From NCBI GenBank assembly GCA_029168955.1, contig JAPDOI010001481.1, forward strand, positions 1-64,000: a stretch of DNA of 64,000 nucleotides, read 5' to 3'. Positions within the stretch are counted from its first letter, which is position 1; each line of letters opens with the position of its first letter. Positions 10,175 through 21,109 of this stretch are shown one piece after another. Origin of the DNA: Aplectana chamaeleonis. Lineage: Eukaryota; Nematoda; Chromadorea; Rhabditida; Cosmocercidae. The notes beneath the pieces were generated by a model. The model worked only from the letters and a program-made list of their open reading frames with translations, had not been told where the DNA came from and made no database searches. A program made the position numbers and the translations under genes.

Positions 10175-11891
10175 AATCGCTAACTTGCTTAGTTCTTAAA
10201 CTGCTAGTCAAATAGGTTGGAGAATGGGAAAGGAACCCGTACATATTAAAAAACTTCTTGTAAAAATCAAAATTAGCTATTCAAAATATAAATCGGTTTT
10301 TCACAAGTCTTTTTTTGTACTATTCATAGCATAGTCAGCCTTTTCTACTTTGAAGTGAAAAAAGAACATTGGACCCAACCTCAACAAGGAGTGGTGGTCG
10401 TGGTTTCCCAACTGCGAAAGAGGAGGGGAAACGGCGAGGAGCGAGGTGCATGATTGGACGCTAGTCGCGTTTCGTCCAATCACGCTTTTTGCTCCACCCC
10501 TTCTCCACCGCCTCTTCTGCGGATGGGAGACCTTACGAGCAGCACCCCTCGACCAGGGGCGCTATTTGAGGAAGCTGCAAGTGAATATTAGTCCTGCCAA
10601 CGCATTACCTTAGGAGACCTCACTAGCTTCTGGCACGTACACCATAGTAGAATAATGTATCAAAATCCGAAGGAAACTTTTTTCAAGCGTTTTTTTCCAG
10701 CGTCAAGTGGGGAGAGGGGTTGATCAAAAACCCAATACCCACTTCTTTTACAAACTATTGAACGTTATCCCACATATAATGGTTAGAAAAACTGTAGATA
10801 TACGATACGGATGAGCACCGACATTCACACAGATTAAATAGAAGTATGAGCAACACCTTTTATTCTGTGACAACTCACAACAATTCAACGACGCATTAAA
10901 AATATCTCCCAGTAAAGTGGATAAAACAAAGAATAAAATCTTACATGTGGCCGCAAACAAGCGAAAAAATGTGTCAATTAATGGAAATAAAACAGCAACA
11001 GAGTCATAAAACAACAAATTCAACAAAAATAAAAACAGAAAAAAAAACTGAGCGGATACCGCAATATCGCTATCTGTTAATAACTATAGAAATGATTCAA
11101 TCGTTCCAGTATCAGCTGCCAATTTCAGCACCCAAATCCAAGGTAAGCACTACGCGGTGAAAACTCCAGACACTCCACACTCGATAACTGAAAGGCACAA
11201 CAAATTGAGAACAAAGAGTGAAAAAACCGTCAATAGATTAGACACAAATTAGATTATATCCTCTAGTTCGGAGGCAAGATTACTTTGTTCCTCCGCGCTC
11301 GCCGGTACGGAGCGAGAAGAGAAACAGCGGGAAAACATGAGGGTGAGGGGGATGCAGCATACGCGCGCACACGCAAGCGACCGACAGCAGCAAATTTCAA
11401 CGTTCCAAGCAACGAACAAGGCGAAGACGCCAAAACGTTAGCCGAATAACCCTCTATCATATTTGGTTGAAGCTGTACAAGAATATCGACAATAACGTCA
11501 GCAAATTTCGCTCTGAAATAGAAGAAATGTAGTCTTTTGAGGGACCGGCCATATTTAAAGATGGCAGACACACTCGGAAAAGTTGTTGAGATAACTACGC
11601 TACTGGGGTCATATGTCCCCTAGCAAAACGCCCACGACGTTGGAGGCGTAAAAAACGAGTCAAAACTACTAAATTTGAGCAAAGTCAATTCAAAAATTTT
11701 CGACAACTCCGCCCCCCCCCAAATACAAACTGGCCCAGATTGATCTTTCGAACACGGCCACTTTCGGGATTTTTGATGCTTCCAACGAGGAGAGCGATGG
11801 GCGATAGAATGCTTTCGACCAATTAGGCTTCTATCGCCAGTGGCCAAGTTAGCTGAAAAGTTGAGGGACCTGGCTGATCAAAATGATGTTG
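10175..11891. other. Non-coding; no supported gene
   Basis: Several open frames of 60-100 codons occur on both strands, but none shows a domain, regular codon use or splice context that I can support. A small hairpin (CGTGATTGGAC..GTCCAATCACG type) lies near 10448-10487. Confidence 0.4.
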
Positions 11892-12802
11892 CATCAGCAT
11901 GGGTTCAGGAAACTTCATTCTACTACTACTGCTTTATTGGAGATTGTGCTTTGCTGTCGATGGGTTCAACATGAAGAAGTCCTTGAAAACAACGGCCGTT
12001 GCCTTCGACCTGACCAAAGCGTTTGACACTGTTAACTTGGGACTGTTGTCCGGCAAACTGCTGATGTCCTCGCCGCCATCCTGGCAGAAGCGATGGATTG
12101 CAGCGTTGACTAAAGGCCGCCGGGCTAAAGTTCTTTTCCAGAATCACGTATCCGATAGCATACCAATAGCAGCCTGTGTTCCGCAGGGCGGAGTGCTGTC
12201 CCTTGCCCTATTCAGTCTGTATCTTGAGGATATACCCGAGCCACTACAGGATATAAAGATTGTTATGTACGCCGACGACATCACCATCATGTGCCCGGAC
12301 CGTGACCTGCAGGTAGCCGCTAACAGGATCAGCGCCAATCTCGTCGAGCTGAAGTTCTTCCTCGATAATATGATGTCTCTGCTCTCTGCTGCAAAATCTT
12401 CTGTTTCAGTGTTCACAACAAACACCAAGGAACACAGTGCCCACCCAGAAGTCAAATGGGATGGTGACCGGTTGCCAGCAGCAAAATTCCCTAAGCTGCT
12501 TGGCCTTATTCTTGATCCGTCACTGAATCTCCACAAAAACGCGGAACCAGTTTGTTCGAGGATATCTAACGAAGGCGGCTGTGAACCCTATCTTAGGAGC
12601 AGTGCCACCTCGAGTTTGCGAGTCCGAGTCTCAACTCGGCAGGCGAGCAAGATGTGCTCTTGCTTCGCTGAGCTGTAGTCACTCTATTCTGCTCATGTCT
12701 TACGTCTACAAGATCGACAGCAGCCGACCAGACGCATGCCCGGACTGTGCTGCTCCCGGACACGACACGGCGCACTTGCTCATGTGCCCGAAAAAAAAAA
12801 AA
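11892..12802 (+). pseudogene. Decayed non-LTR reverse transcriptase with C-terminal zinc knuckle
   Basis: RT motifs appear in order: HQHGFRKLHSTTTAL at 11892, AFDLTKAFDTVN (motif A), VPQGGVLS, and YADDITI (catalytic YADD). A C-terminal stretch CPDCAAPGHDTAHLLMCP resembles the CCHC box at the end of I/Jockey-like elements. At least two frame changes are needed: one between 11930 and 11990, one near 12570. The RT core is open 11990-12560. The N-terminal endonuclease and ORF1 are absent. A 12-base A run at 12791-12802 follows the zinc box directly, either an internal poly-A or the truncated 3' end. The flanking sequence is unrelated. Confidence 0.8.
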
Positions 12803-13179
12803 GTTTGCCCTCAAAATTTCTTCCGCTGAAATGCTTTGAGCGAATTCAGCCGAAAACTTCGCAAAAATCGACAAATCAACCTCAGATTCGTGATCAGCGC
12901 CCCTAAAAAAACCTCTGGGAGAATTTTAAGTCAAACCTGGAAGTTTTCTGGACCACTTTCAGAACTGCTGATTGATATAGGTAACCGTTGAACCGAAAAT
13001 CCGTGCAAGTGCGAAACGCTGTCAGTCTGCACAAAGTTTGGCCCGAAGTTGAAGGCTACGGAGGTTGGCAAAAATTTCGGACCAAAATAAAATTTTCTGG
13101 AAGTGAAAAAGATAAAAATCACTTTTCGCTGCCCGCTTTTTTTTGCCAAAAGTGTCCGAAATTTACACTCCAGGCGGAT

Positions 13180-13475
13180 CTCAAAATTTTCAGTGTTTTG
13201 GAAGCATTTTGATGGCCGAAAGGGGAGTCGCTCCGATTTCGGAAAATTACACGAAAATTACACAACGCCCCGCTTGACCCAGCCCCAACTTTGCTTAGAG
13301 AGGTTCTTTTGAGCGCTGAACACGAATATGAGGTCCGTTTCCGAATTTTCGAAAGTTTACACAGCGTTTTGGAAGGTACAAAGAGCACAAAAAACCGTTT
13401 TGGGCTCACAACTTCTCGAAACCAGCGGCTCGGGACGGGGTAATGTGCAGTTTTTCTATAGACGCCCGAAATATA
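13180..13475. repeat. Dispersed repeat block abutting the UTP18 remnant
   Basis: This matches the blocks at 5540-6030 and 3255-3359. It contains one copy of the CTGAACACGAAT.TGAGGTC motif at about 13316 that recurs through 17260-21110. Its right edge (GACGCCCGAAAT, about 13470) lies where similarity to UTP18 coding sequence stops, so repeat insertion or rearrangement probably removed the gene's 3' end. Confidence 0.5.
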
Positions 13476-13570
13476 CTAGCAATACCATTCGTTTCAGCAA
13501 ATCCGACATACGCTTTGCATACTTCACTCGTTAGTATAAGAATTCCCCCCTCACATTCCCAAAACCTCAC

Positions 13571-14190
13571 CTTCTCTTGCCTCTTTGGAAAATTGCTGAA
13601 CACTGTTTTGCTGGCCACATGCAGGAGCTTGACTTGGTTCTTCTAGAAACAACAAGTTCCAAGGCAGGGAATCGCGAATTTTTCACGAATCTTCAATGCT
13701 CACCTTCACATTGCTACTGAATGCTATCACTTAAGAGTCATGATTGAACGCTATTGAATCACACGATGTCACCAGGTTGGATACCACTGCTTGAGGCTTA
13801 GGCTCCGCACTATTCCGCACATCGGCCACGTCATACACGTTCACAATACCAGTATTGGACCTGAATCAAAATGATAAGACGTACAGGCGTGAGTAACAGG
13901 ACTGGGTGTCCGGTCATTCACCGGCAGACCACCTTGTACCCATCAGGGCTCAACCGAATTTTCGTGCCGCGAACAGCTCCTTCATCTCGGAACACATGCC
14001 GAGACCCACTGAGGCTCCAGATGATCACTTCGCCGCGCTCTGCAATCGACTCGATGAGCTATGAAGCAAACTGATATGCTTCAAAAAGCGACTGCTTCGT
14101 ATAGCCCCGGGTCAAGCGGGCTTGCGTAGTAATTTCCGGAGTTTTGAGCCACTCCCCTCCGTCTCCGGTTTTTTTCACGACCCAGAAACG
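13571..14190 (-). pseudogene. UTP18: UTP18 (U3 snoRNP WD40 protein), partial, with two in-frame stops
   Basis: Spliced minus-strand exons at 14070-13922, 13860-13704 and 13642-13571, with two 61 bp GT..AG introns, keep one frame. They read like the C-terminal half of UTP18, a WD40 subunit of the small-subunit processome needed for 18S pre-rRNA processing in the nucleolus. Diagnostic segments are IAERGEVIIWSL, FRDEGAVRGTKIRLSPDG, SNTGIVNVYD, EPKPQAVVSNLVTS, LLHVASKTVFSNFP. A further upstream exon ending at 14190 (FSSDSS) fits after a 119 bp intron but is less sure. Two nonsense codons lie in frame: TAG at 14061-14059, and TAA at 13733-13731 where family members usually continue toward ILAIAS. 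The N-terminal half and last WD blade are missing. It is either a decayed duplicate or a broken assembly of the real gene. Confidence 0.75.
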
Positions 14191-14259
14191 GAAGAATCAG
14201 AGCTAAATACAAATGCATCGCGGAGCGCAGAAAATCACCTTCGACTTCTTGTGTTCAAT

Positions 14260-16675
14260 CAAACATTTGAGCATAGCTGAGATTGTTCACGAAGTTTGAA
14301 ATGATGAAAAGAAATAACCATGGAGCGCGAATCCCAACGCTTTTCAGGGATTTCTTAGTATTTTGTCTCCAGAATCAGATTTGTTTGCGTTTTTGCCACA
14401 GTCCACTTCTTCGTTTGTTTACTCACGCAAAAAGTATAAAATCCAGATATGGTTCTTTACATGAACAACCTGTCATTCAAAAATGTCCAGGCGGAGCCAG
14501 GTTGAGGAGGCCGTAGAAGGCGCTTAAGTCAGATCACAAAAGAATTCTACTCTCGACGAATAGTTTTCTTTTGTAGTTGACCTTAATCGTGTTGTAGACT
14601 CACTCTCGTAATTATTTAAGGTTTGAAAGGAATCCTAAAAAGCATTCAGTGAGAATATGAATATTAAGTTCTTATCCGCCCTGAACACGTAGCGCGGCCG
14701 CCCGCTTGCACCTACACCTGCTTTCGCCTGAATCCCTTTTTGGGTGACAGGCTGTACACTGCCTAGGAAAGGCGGCTCCATATGGTCAGTAAATCTTGGA
14801 ACTGCCTTTTCAGATGTTCAAGAGGGACGATTCAAAATCGTGGAACGCCACCACAAGTTATCGGAAGAGCTCTGCGAGCAGTCAGCAGCGACAAAACACG
14901 ATTGAAGGCACCCGTGATTTTTCAGTCCTCTTCCGCTTCCGAGATTCCATTTTCGGAATTTATTGACCATTTCCTTCCGTTTTCAACAATTTCGAAAAGA
15001 AAAAGCGCACAGCCCACATTGCAATACAACGGGTGGTGGGAATATCACAACAATATCGGCTCAGAATTGAGAATTTAGCGTGAAAATAGCGCAAATTCTG
15101 GCCCAAACTGAAAATAATTGAGTGGTTTTCTTCAAATTTTCACAATTTAGTTACTAAAGGGAGAAGGTTTGGCACACTCGTTCGAATCAGTGGAAACTTT
15201 CAAGCAGAAAATGTCGGATCGGGAGTCTGGAGTGTCCGCTGGCTTTGAAGACCTCCACATCACATTGGGAATTCAATCAAGCTAGACAAGAATTCGATTT
15301 GAAACATCTCTAGCGGGGTCTGAAAATGCCCAAGTTCGCTGGCAAAGCTCAAGATAGGACTTGAAAAAACACGAGTTCAGCCAGGAAAACATTGAAAATG
15401 AACTTGTGAACCTCCAGATTGAATCCATACTTCAAATTAGCTCAAAGAAGACTGATTCGATTCCAGAATAATTAAACTAAATTAGGGATGGTTCCGAACT
15501 GGAGTTGAATCTGTAATATCAGACTCGGGAAATAGATATTTTGACATGCAGGATACCCAAACATGTAAAAATCACTAGCCTTCACTTTGGTTTAGCATAC
15601 TTAATTTTAGCCAGAAAACGACATATCTCAACTGGAAAACACCTCAACAGGCTCAGATTAAATCCAATTTTGACTTGTAAGAACGAAGACAATCCATTGC
15701 GGCTTGAAAAATTACAAAACACATGCAGTTATTGCAGTTGAAAAAGTTAGACTTGGTAGGACAAGTGACGAGTTTGATCACAGAAACGCCTAGTTAGTAA
15801 CGGAAGATTTCTAAGTAGGCTCTAAGGCAAGGTCCGGTCAAATTTCGACGCTACCGTACTCCGGGTTAAATAGGTTGGGTTGGCCTAGCTAAACACTGTC
15901 TGAACCTTTCACTAACTCTAAGTCCTTATTTCTGGAGAAAACCGCCTAGAAGTCACGGATTACGGTGTTCATAGCATGATAACAATGGCCAGAATGACCG
16001 ATATTTACACAGCTGTTTTGAAGAATACGTGGACGATGACTAAAACATGGACGATGGAGACACTCTTCTGACACGGTGGTTGACAGAAATGTCTGCAATA
16101 ACTTGAGGAAGACTGTTTTCCCCGCAGTTTTCGCACATTTCTTGCAACTACCTATAGCATAGGCTCTGATTCAGCGAGAAATTTCGAAATCAAAATTCTG
16201 TCCGTACCCTGCCTCAACATTTATAAGAAAATGATCCGTATGCCTCGACAAACGCCCAGATCAGTACGAAAGAGCCCCATTCGGTGACCACCAGCCTTCG
16301 ATTTGGTTCGGAAAGTAAAGATTGATTTTCCAAAAAGTATCGCGTTAGGCCGGTATGGCGTCCAGTTGGTCACTCAAGTCTTCAACTTGAATTTAACAAA
16401 AGGGTATACACAGATGAGAAGATTTATCAAGTATGGCTAGAAACGTAGCCAGTTCTGGTTGGGATAATGAGGATTTGCCTTACTCCACTGGAAACGACCT
16501 AAATTTTCATTTAGTATTTACTCCGGATTTAATCTCGCTCCAAAGGTGTCCAATTTGCGAGAATATAAAAGATATTTCGAGTCGTGACGAGCGATTTTCA
16601 CATAAAATAACTGAACCGCTAAGGAAAAAAGTCTAAAAGATTAGGGACGAAAGCGCACCTGTCATTGCCCATAAC
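14260..16675. other. No supported gene
   Basis: I looked for the missing N-terminal UTP18 exons upstream (14190-14520 minus) and did not find them convincingly. Positions 15180-15740 repeat short phrases such as GAATTCGATT and TTGAAAA with no stable period. No domain was recognised. Confidence 0.4.
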
Positions 16676-16992
16676 TCACGACTCGACATTGGCAGAAACT
16701 ACAGGGACATCACATCTGTCGGCGCGGAGAGCGTTCTGATAAGCTCCATTGACTGGAAAGAAAAAAAAAACAATGCAACATGTCCAATAACGCGAAATGT
16801 CAACAGAAGGAAACAGGAAACACCGAAGACGACAGCACGTAAACCTGGAATAATGCTAACCAGACACCCACTTGGCGCGACGTAATTGCGGACCCCGCAC
16901 ACAATCTCACGCCTAGTGGTATTTTTGGCACTGTGCGAGGTGGTAATGCAGTTTTCGTCGTTGCGACGGACTTTAGGGTTATTGTTCTCAAT
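16676..16992 (-). CDS. Two-exon C-terminus of an unrecognised cysteine-containing protein
   Basis: An acceptor CTTCTTTCCAG precedes the exon 16992-16845. A donor (CCAG then GTTTAC), a 92 bp intron ending TTTTTTCTTTCCAG, and the exon 16752-16676 follow. Joined, they give one 74-codon frame ending TGA. The first exon includes NDENCITTSHSAKN and REIVCGVRNYVAPSGCLVSI. The second includes NGAYQNALRADRCDVPVV. Four cysteines are spread over both exons. I do not recognise the family. An inverted copy of the first exon lies at 18405-18555 but carries a TAA four codons in. Upstream exons are not identified, so this may be the surviving end of a gene or a pseudogene. Confidence 0.45.
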
Positions 16993-17002
16993 CTGGAAAG
17001 AA

Positions 17003-17240
17003 GATTTCAAATTATAAGAACTGGAAACACTCGAATTGACAGAAACATTTGCGGTAGAATGCTGCTCTCCCTGACAAGGAAACCACAATAAGTCATAGTG
17101 ACCATTCCAAATGAAATGAACCTTTCTAGAACTATTTTCGGACGAAAAGTTCGAGTATGCCCATCGCAGCTGCCTAGACCCACTCTGAAAAAAGTTATAG
17201 GCATTTTTTCTCTGATTTTCCTACTTATTGTACCCTCCAA
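17003..17240 (-). repeat. Left arm of a large inverted duplication (pairs with 18005-18400)
   Basis: The segment around CAGAGTGGGTCTAGGCAGCT (read on minus, about 17190) and the following 110 bp match 18040-18160 on plus. Together with the duplicated exon (16845-16992 against 18405-18555), this gives a head-to-head inverted duplication around a centre near 17600. Confidence 0.6.
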
Positions 17241-17264
17241 AAAGCGCATTATTTTTACGAAAAT

Positions 17265-17970
17265 CTAGAAACGAACCTCATAATCGTGTTCAGCGCCCAA
17301 AACTACCCCACTACGCAAAATAAGGTTGAAGGCACAGTTTCTAAACTTTGCGCAGACTAAGAGCGTTTTAGACTTGCACGGATTTTCGGTTGGGCGTTTA
17401 GTTATACCAATTAGAGGGCTCTCGAAGCGTTTTAGAAAAATATCCCAGATCTGACTAAAAATTCGCTCTGGAGGGCTATCTGGGGTGCTGATCAAGAATC
17501 TGAGGTTCATTTATTGATTTTCCGAAGTTTTCGACTGTATTCGTTCACAGATTCCCATCGGAGGAAAATTTGATGGCAAATCGCGACTTTTGACGATTTC
17601 CGGAGTGCTTCTATAGAATAAGCTCAAGTTATTTCTCTAGAGGTTATTTGGAGTGGTGAACACGAATCTGATGTCGGTTTATCGATTTTTGGCAGCTTAC
17701 GGTAGATTACGGTGGGTATACGATAGTTTGGTCAAAGTCTCGGATTTGTCTCAAATTTTCTATGTGGGTGTTATTTGGGTGCTGAATAGGAATTTGACGT
17801 CCATTTGTCGATTATCGGAATATTGAGGAAGGTTTTGCCTCCTAAATCGCATGTTACCTACCGTAATCAACAGTAAACCTTAAAATTTCGGCAAGCGAAC
17901 CCTAGATTCGTGTTCAGCACCCCAGATTACCCCTACATACATGTTTTTAGCAAAATCAGGAGAAAAATTT
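17265..17970. repeat. Repeat block carrying the TGTTCAGCACC motif; paralogue of 20060-20945
   Basis: A roughly 450 bp stretch (17516-17970) aligns base by base with 20096-20173 plus 20563-20945. It includes CGATTTCCGGAGTGCT and ACGTCCATTT.TCGAT. The copies of GGGTGCTGAACACGAATCTG and its complement fall at about 17300, 17490, 17650, 17775 and 17895, facing both ways. No coding sense was found. Confidence 0.65.
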
Positions 17971-18404
17971 AAAAACACCCTAAAATTTCCATGGGGGGTA
18001 CCGTTACCTTGCTGCGAAGCTTCAAAAAAACGCTCATAACTTTTCTCAGAGTGGGTCTAGGCAGCTGCGATTGGCATATTCGGACTTTTCGTCTAAAAAT
18101 GGTTCTAGAAAAGTACATTTCATTTGGAATGGTCACTATGACTAATTGTGGTTCCCTTGTGAGCCTCATGGACGATGGATTGCGTTTTCTACGTAACAAA
18201 CGAAAGAATTGAGCCTTAAAAAAGGAAACAAAAACAACCAGATTTCGGTATATGGTTCATACGCACCATTTAGAAACCGTAACTTAGTGAAAAAGAGGCA
18301 AAATAAAATGATACAATAGTAGAAATAAAAAAAAGCTTATGAACGTGAATGTTTTTGTCAATTCGAGTGTTTCCTATTCTTATTTTTAAAATCTTCTTTC
18401 CAGA

Positions 18405-18660
18405 TTGAAAACAAATAATCCTCAAATCCTTCGCAACGACGAAAACTGCATTACCACCTCGCTAAGTGCCAAAAATAACTTTAGGCGTGAGATTGTGTGC
18501 GGGGTCCGTAATCACGTCGCGCCAAGTGGGTGTCTGGTTAGCATTATTCGTAAACCTGCGCATTGCGACAAGCCTAACACACCGGTCAACGCTTCGTGGT
18601 TACGGCAGCATGGCGTGTTGCACAGGAGTGACCAGAAGTGTATGGGCAGCGCTGTTGTCA
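18405..18660 (+). pseudogene. Inverted copy of the 16676-16992 gene remnant, followed by a GYG..ACC segment
   Basis: After an acceptor-like CTTTCCAG, the exon copy reads through NDENCITTSLSAKN and REIVCGVRNHVAPSGCLVSI, but only after an early TAA in the expected frame. Without an intron it runs into a block also found inverted at 19330-19420; the related peptides are GYGSMACCTGVTR here and GYGNVACCSGVYR there. The sharing suggests fragments of one multi-exon gene scattered by duplication. Confidence 0.45.
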
Positions 18661-18842
18661 GAGCACGTTTTCCGCATCGATTATTTCACACGCATTTCAT
18701 GAGGAAAACGTACGACTATGTCAAAAAGGCTACATTTGCTTCCATTTACAATGTCTTTGTAGCTGTTGTGGTTCGGATGGGCTAAAGCAGGGCTGTTTAT
18801 ATGAGCACGTGCCCCTATTTTTGACAACCTTCGTAACAACAG

Positions 18843-18964
18843 TGCTTCCAGCGCTAGTCCCAATGTTGTGGCTTCAAACAGGGTTTTTCTCCTGAAGGTG
18901 GCAGATGACACCTTCAGCAAAAAAACCTTGTTTGAAGCCACAGAATTGGGACTAGCGCTGGATT
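18843..18964. repeat. Near-perfect hairpin, arms of about 57 bp
   Basis: CCAGCGCTAGTCCCAAT, then TGTGGCTTCAAACA and CTGAAGGTG(T), recur as reverse complement across a six-base loop near 18903. Only a handful of mismatches occur. It is either a tiny palindromic MITE or a hairpin-forming transcript unit. Confidence 0.65.
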
Positions 18965-19133
18965 GTACGTAAAAGTTCAAAACGGTCTTCGCTTTTGGGA
19001 AGATCGTTATGATGACCACCGATACGCCACCATACCCTTGAACGGTCATGCATACGACACCACTTTCAAGGCGGCAGCAGCAATACATCAGAATGCAAAA
19101 GTCGTCAGATGCACATTCCTGAAACCAATGTTT

Positions 19134-19480
19134 TCATGACAACCGAAAAGCATCATCAGAACTTTTACCCCCGCCAATCAAGTAGAAATGTTTGAAAATC
19201 TTCTCTGTTCTCCTCTCAACCGACTGATAACTAGGTGAACTCTTCACGGGAATTCCCCACCAATGTGTGAGGAAGTTGAACAGGGTCGGAACACTGGCGA
19301 ATCCAATAATAGTCCAGAGCGACAAGCCGAGCGTGACGTCCGTACACCTCTGTACACTCCACTGCAACACGCCACGTTTCCGTAGCCAGGTAGCGTCTTT
19401 CGACAAGGCAAAACTGACGGCATTCTGGCGGGGAATACCTGAAAAGTTATCTCACTAGGGAACCTAGCATTGTGTTCCAA
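19134..19480 (-). pseudogene. Fragment related to 18540-18660
   Basis: On minus, GGCTACGGAAACGTGGCGTG followed by TTGCA.TGGAGTG matches the plus-strand segment at 18598. The implied peptide GYGNVACCSGVYR is the conserved part. Flanking frames are not conserved. The family is unrecognised. Confidence 0.4.
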
Positions 19481-20059
19481 CGGATCAGAAAGCTGATGAA
19501 TGTTTTCTAATCAACTCTGGCACGCGCACTTCGAATCTAAACTCGGATTTCTCTGCGGACATCTGCGAAAAAAGTTATAGCCTGTCAAATTTCGTATTTC
19601 CTGCAGCTCAGCTGAACGTGGCGTTTGAAGTTCTTGGATGAGTTTGGCTAAAAAGTTCAATGAAGGTATTTGATGTACTGAGCTTGAATTCTAAGTCGGT
19701 TTCTCATTTTTTTTCAAAAGAAAAGCTGGGAATCCATGAGTTACAGATCTGAAAAAGCCTGGAACCAAAAAATTGCTTGCCAAGCACCTTTTTCTACCAA
19801 GAACACGCATCAGTCCTCGGAAAAATTCGGAAACGGACCTCATGACTGTGTTCAGCGCCCAAAACTACCACGCTTGGGTGAAAGCACATTTTCCAAACTT
19901 TGCACAGACTGATAGAATTTTGGACTTGTACGGATTTCCGGTTGGGCGTTTCTTTAACCCTCAAAGAGCGTCTCAGAAAATTACGGATTTCCGGTTGGGC
20001 GTCTATTTAACCCTCAAAGAGCGTCTCAGAAAATGTTCCAGAAATCACTCTAAATTCTT
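19481..20059. repeat. Repeat-rich non-coding DNA with a short tandem duplication
   Basis: The phrase GGATTTCCGGTTGGGCGT plus CAAAGAGCGTCTCAGAAAAT occurs twice in tandem at 19930-20036. Related phrases (TTGCACGGATTTTCGGTTGG) lie at 17380 and 13000, again alongside the TGTTCAGCGCCC motif at about 19850. No gene is seen. Confidence 0.5.
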
Positions 20060-20945
20060 CCAGGTGGGTTCTTCAGAGCGCTGATCACGAATCTGGGGTT
20101 TAATTGTCGAATTTCAAAAGTTTTCGACTTTAATCATAAAACACTTCCCATCCGGAGCAGATTTGATGTCGAAACTCGAAGCTAACCGTCACGGCGGCTG
20201 CGGAGTGTAACTCGTCCATGTCCACAGGGTGCTCCCCGGTTTTGGGGTGGGGGATTGAAACCTCCAAGAGGGTGAGACCCAGTGTGCGTGTGGGAGCCCT
20301 TATTGCTTCAAAAGAATAGTGAATCTCAATTTTGGTTGCTTATCAGTGCCTTGAATTGGAAGTGGTGGACGAGTTGTTCGTCACCCCTTAAAAACACAAC
20401 TCAACCGATTTTGATAAGAAAAGGTCCAAATAAGGTCTCTGTTAACAGAAAGGTGAGGCTAGTTTCAAAGCAGGTTCGCGCATTTGGACGAATCCTAGTG
20501 TACACAAATGAGAAAAATATGAGTTGCACCTCCCGCAGCCGCCGTGACGGTTAGCTTCGAGTGATGTCGAATCGCGACTTTGGACGATTTCCGGAGTGCT
20601 ACGACATATTTGGCTCAAATTGTTTATCTGGAGTTTACTTGAAGTGCTGAGCACGAATCTGAGGGCTGTTCAATGATTTTCGGCAGATTACGGTGGCTAT
20701 ACGGTAGTTTGGACAAAGTCTCAGATTTGCCTAAAAATTTGTTTAAGAGGGGTATTTGGGGGTGGTGAATATGAATTTAACGTCCATTTCTCGATTTTTG
20801 AAATGTCAAGGTAGGTTCTGCCCCTTAAATGGCATGATACCTACCATAGCCTACAGAAAGCCACAGAATTTCGATAACCGGACTCCAGATTCGTGTTCAG
20901 CACCATAGATTATCCTTCCATAAAAGTTTTGAGCCGAATCCGGTG
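20060..20945. repeat. Second copy of the 17265-17970 block, interrupted by a MITE
   Basis: This block aligns with 17516-17970 on both sides of the 20174-20562 insertion. The TGTTCAGCACC motif appears at about 20075, 20645, 20770 and 20890, with two more in inverted orientation to about 21080. Confidence 0.65.
20174..20562. mobile_element. 389 bp MITE with 9 bp target duplication (Mutator-like?)
   Basis: A 30 bp terminal inverted repeat beginning ACTCGAAGCTAACCGTCACG is identical at both ends. The element is bounded by GATGTCGAA at 20165-20173 and 20563-20571. The paralogue at about 17572 shows the site before insertion (GATGGCAAATCGCG). A nine-base duplication fits Mutator-like elements better than hAT (8), although 8 plus a terminal base cannot be excluded. 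There is no transposase; the interior of about 325 bp is non-coding. Confidence 0.8.
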
Positions 20946-21109
20946 CTCGAATTTCAGATGCATTCCTCTGTTCGAAATATTAAGGTACGTAACGCCAGTT
21001 GAAAGGCATCATGCGTACCGTAACCTACAATGACCCTAAGTCTAGCGACAAAGAGACCCCAAATTCGCGTTCAGCGCCCTAAATAACCCGAAGTTGAAAG
21101 CGTTGAGTC

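Noticed and set aside
13871..14074. Plus-strand 67-codon frame
   Set aside because: Shadow of the UTP18 exon on the opposite strand.
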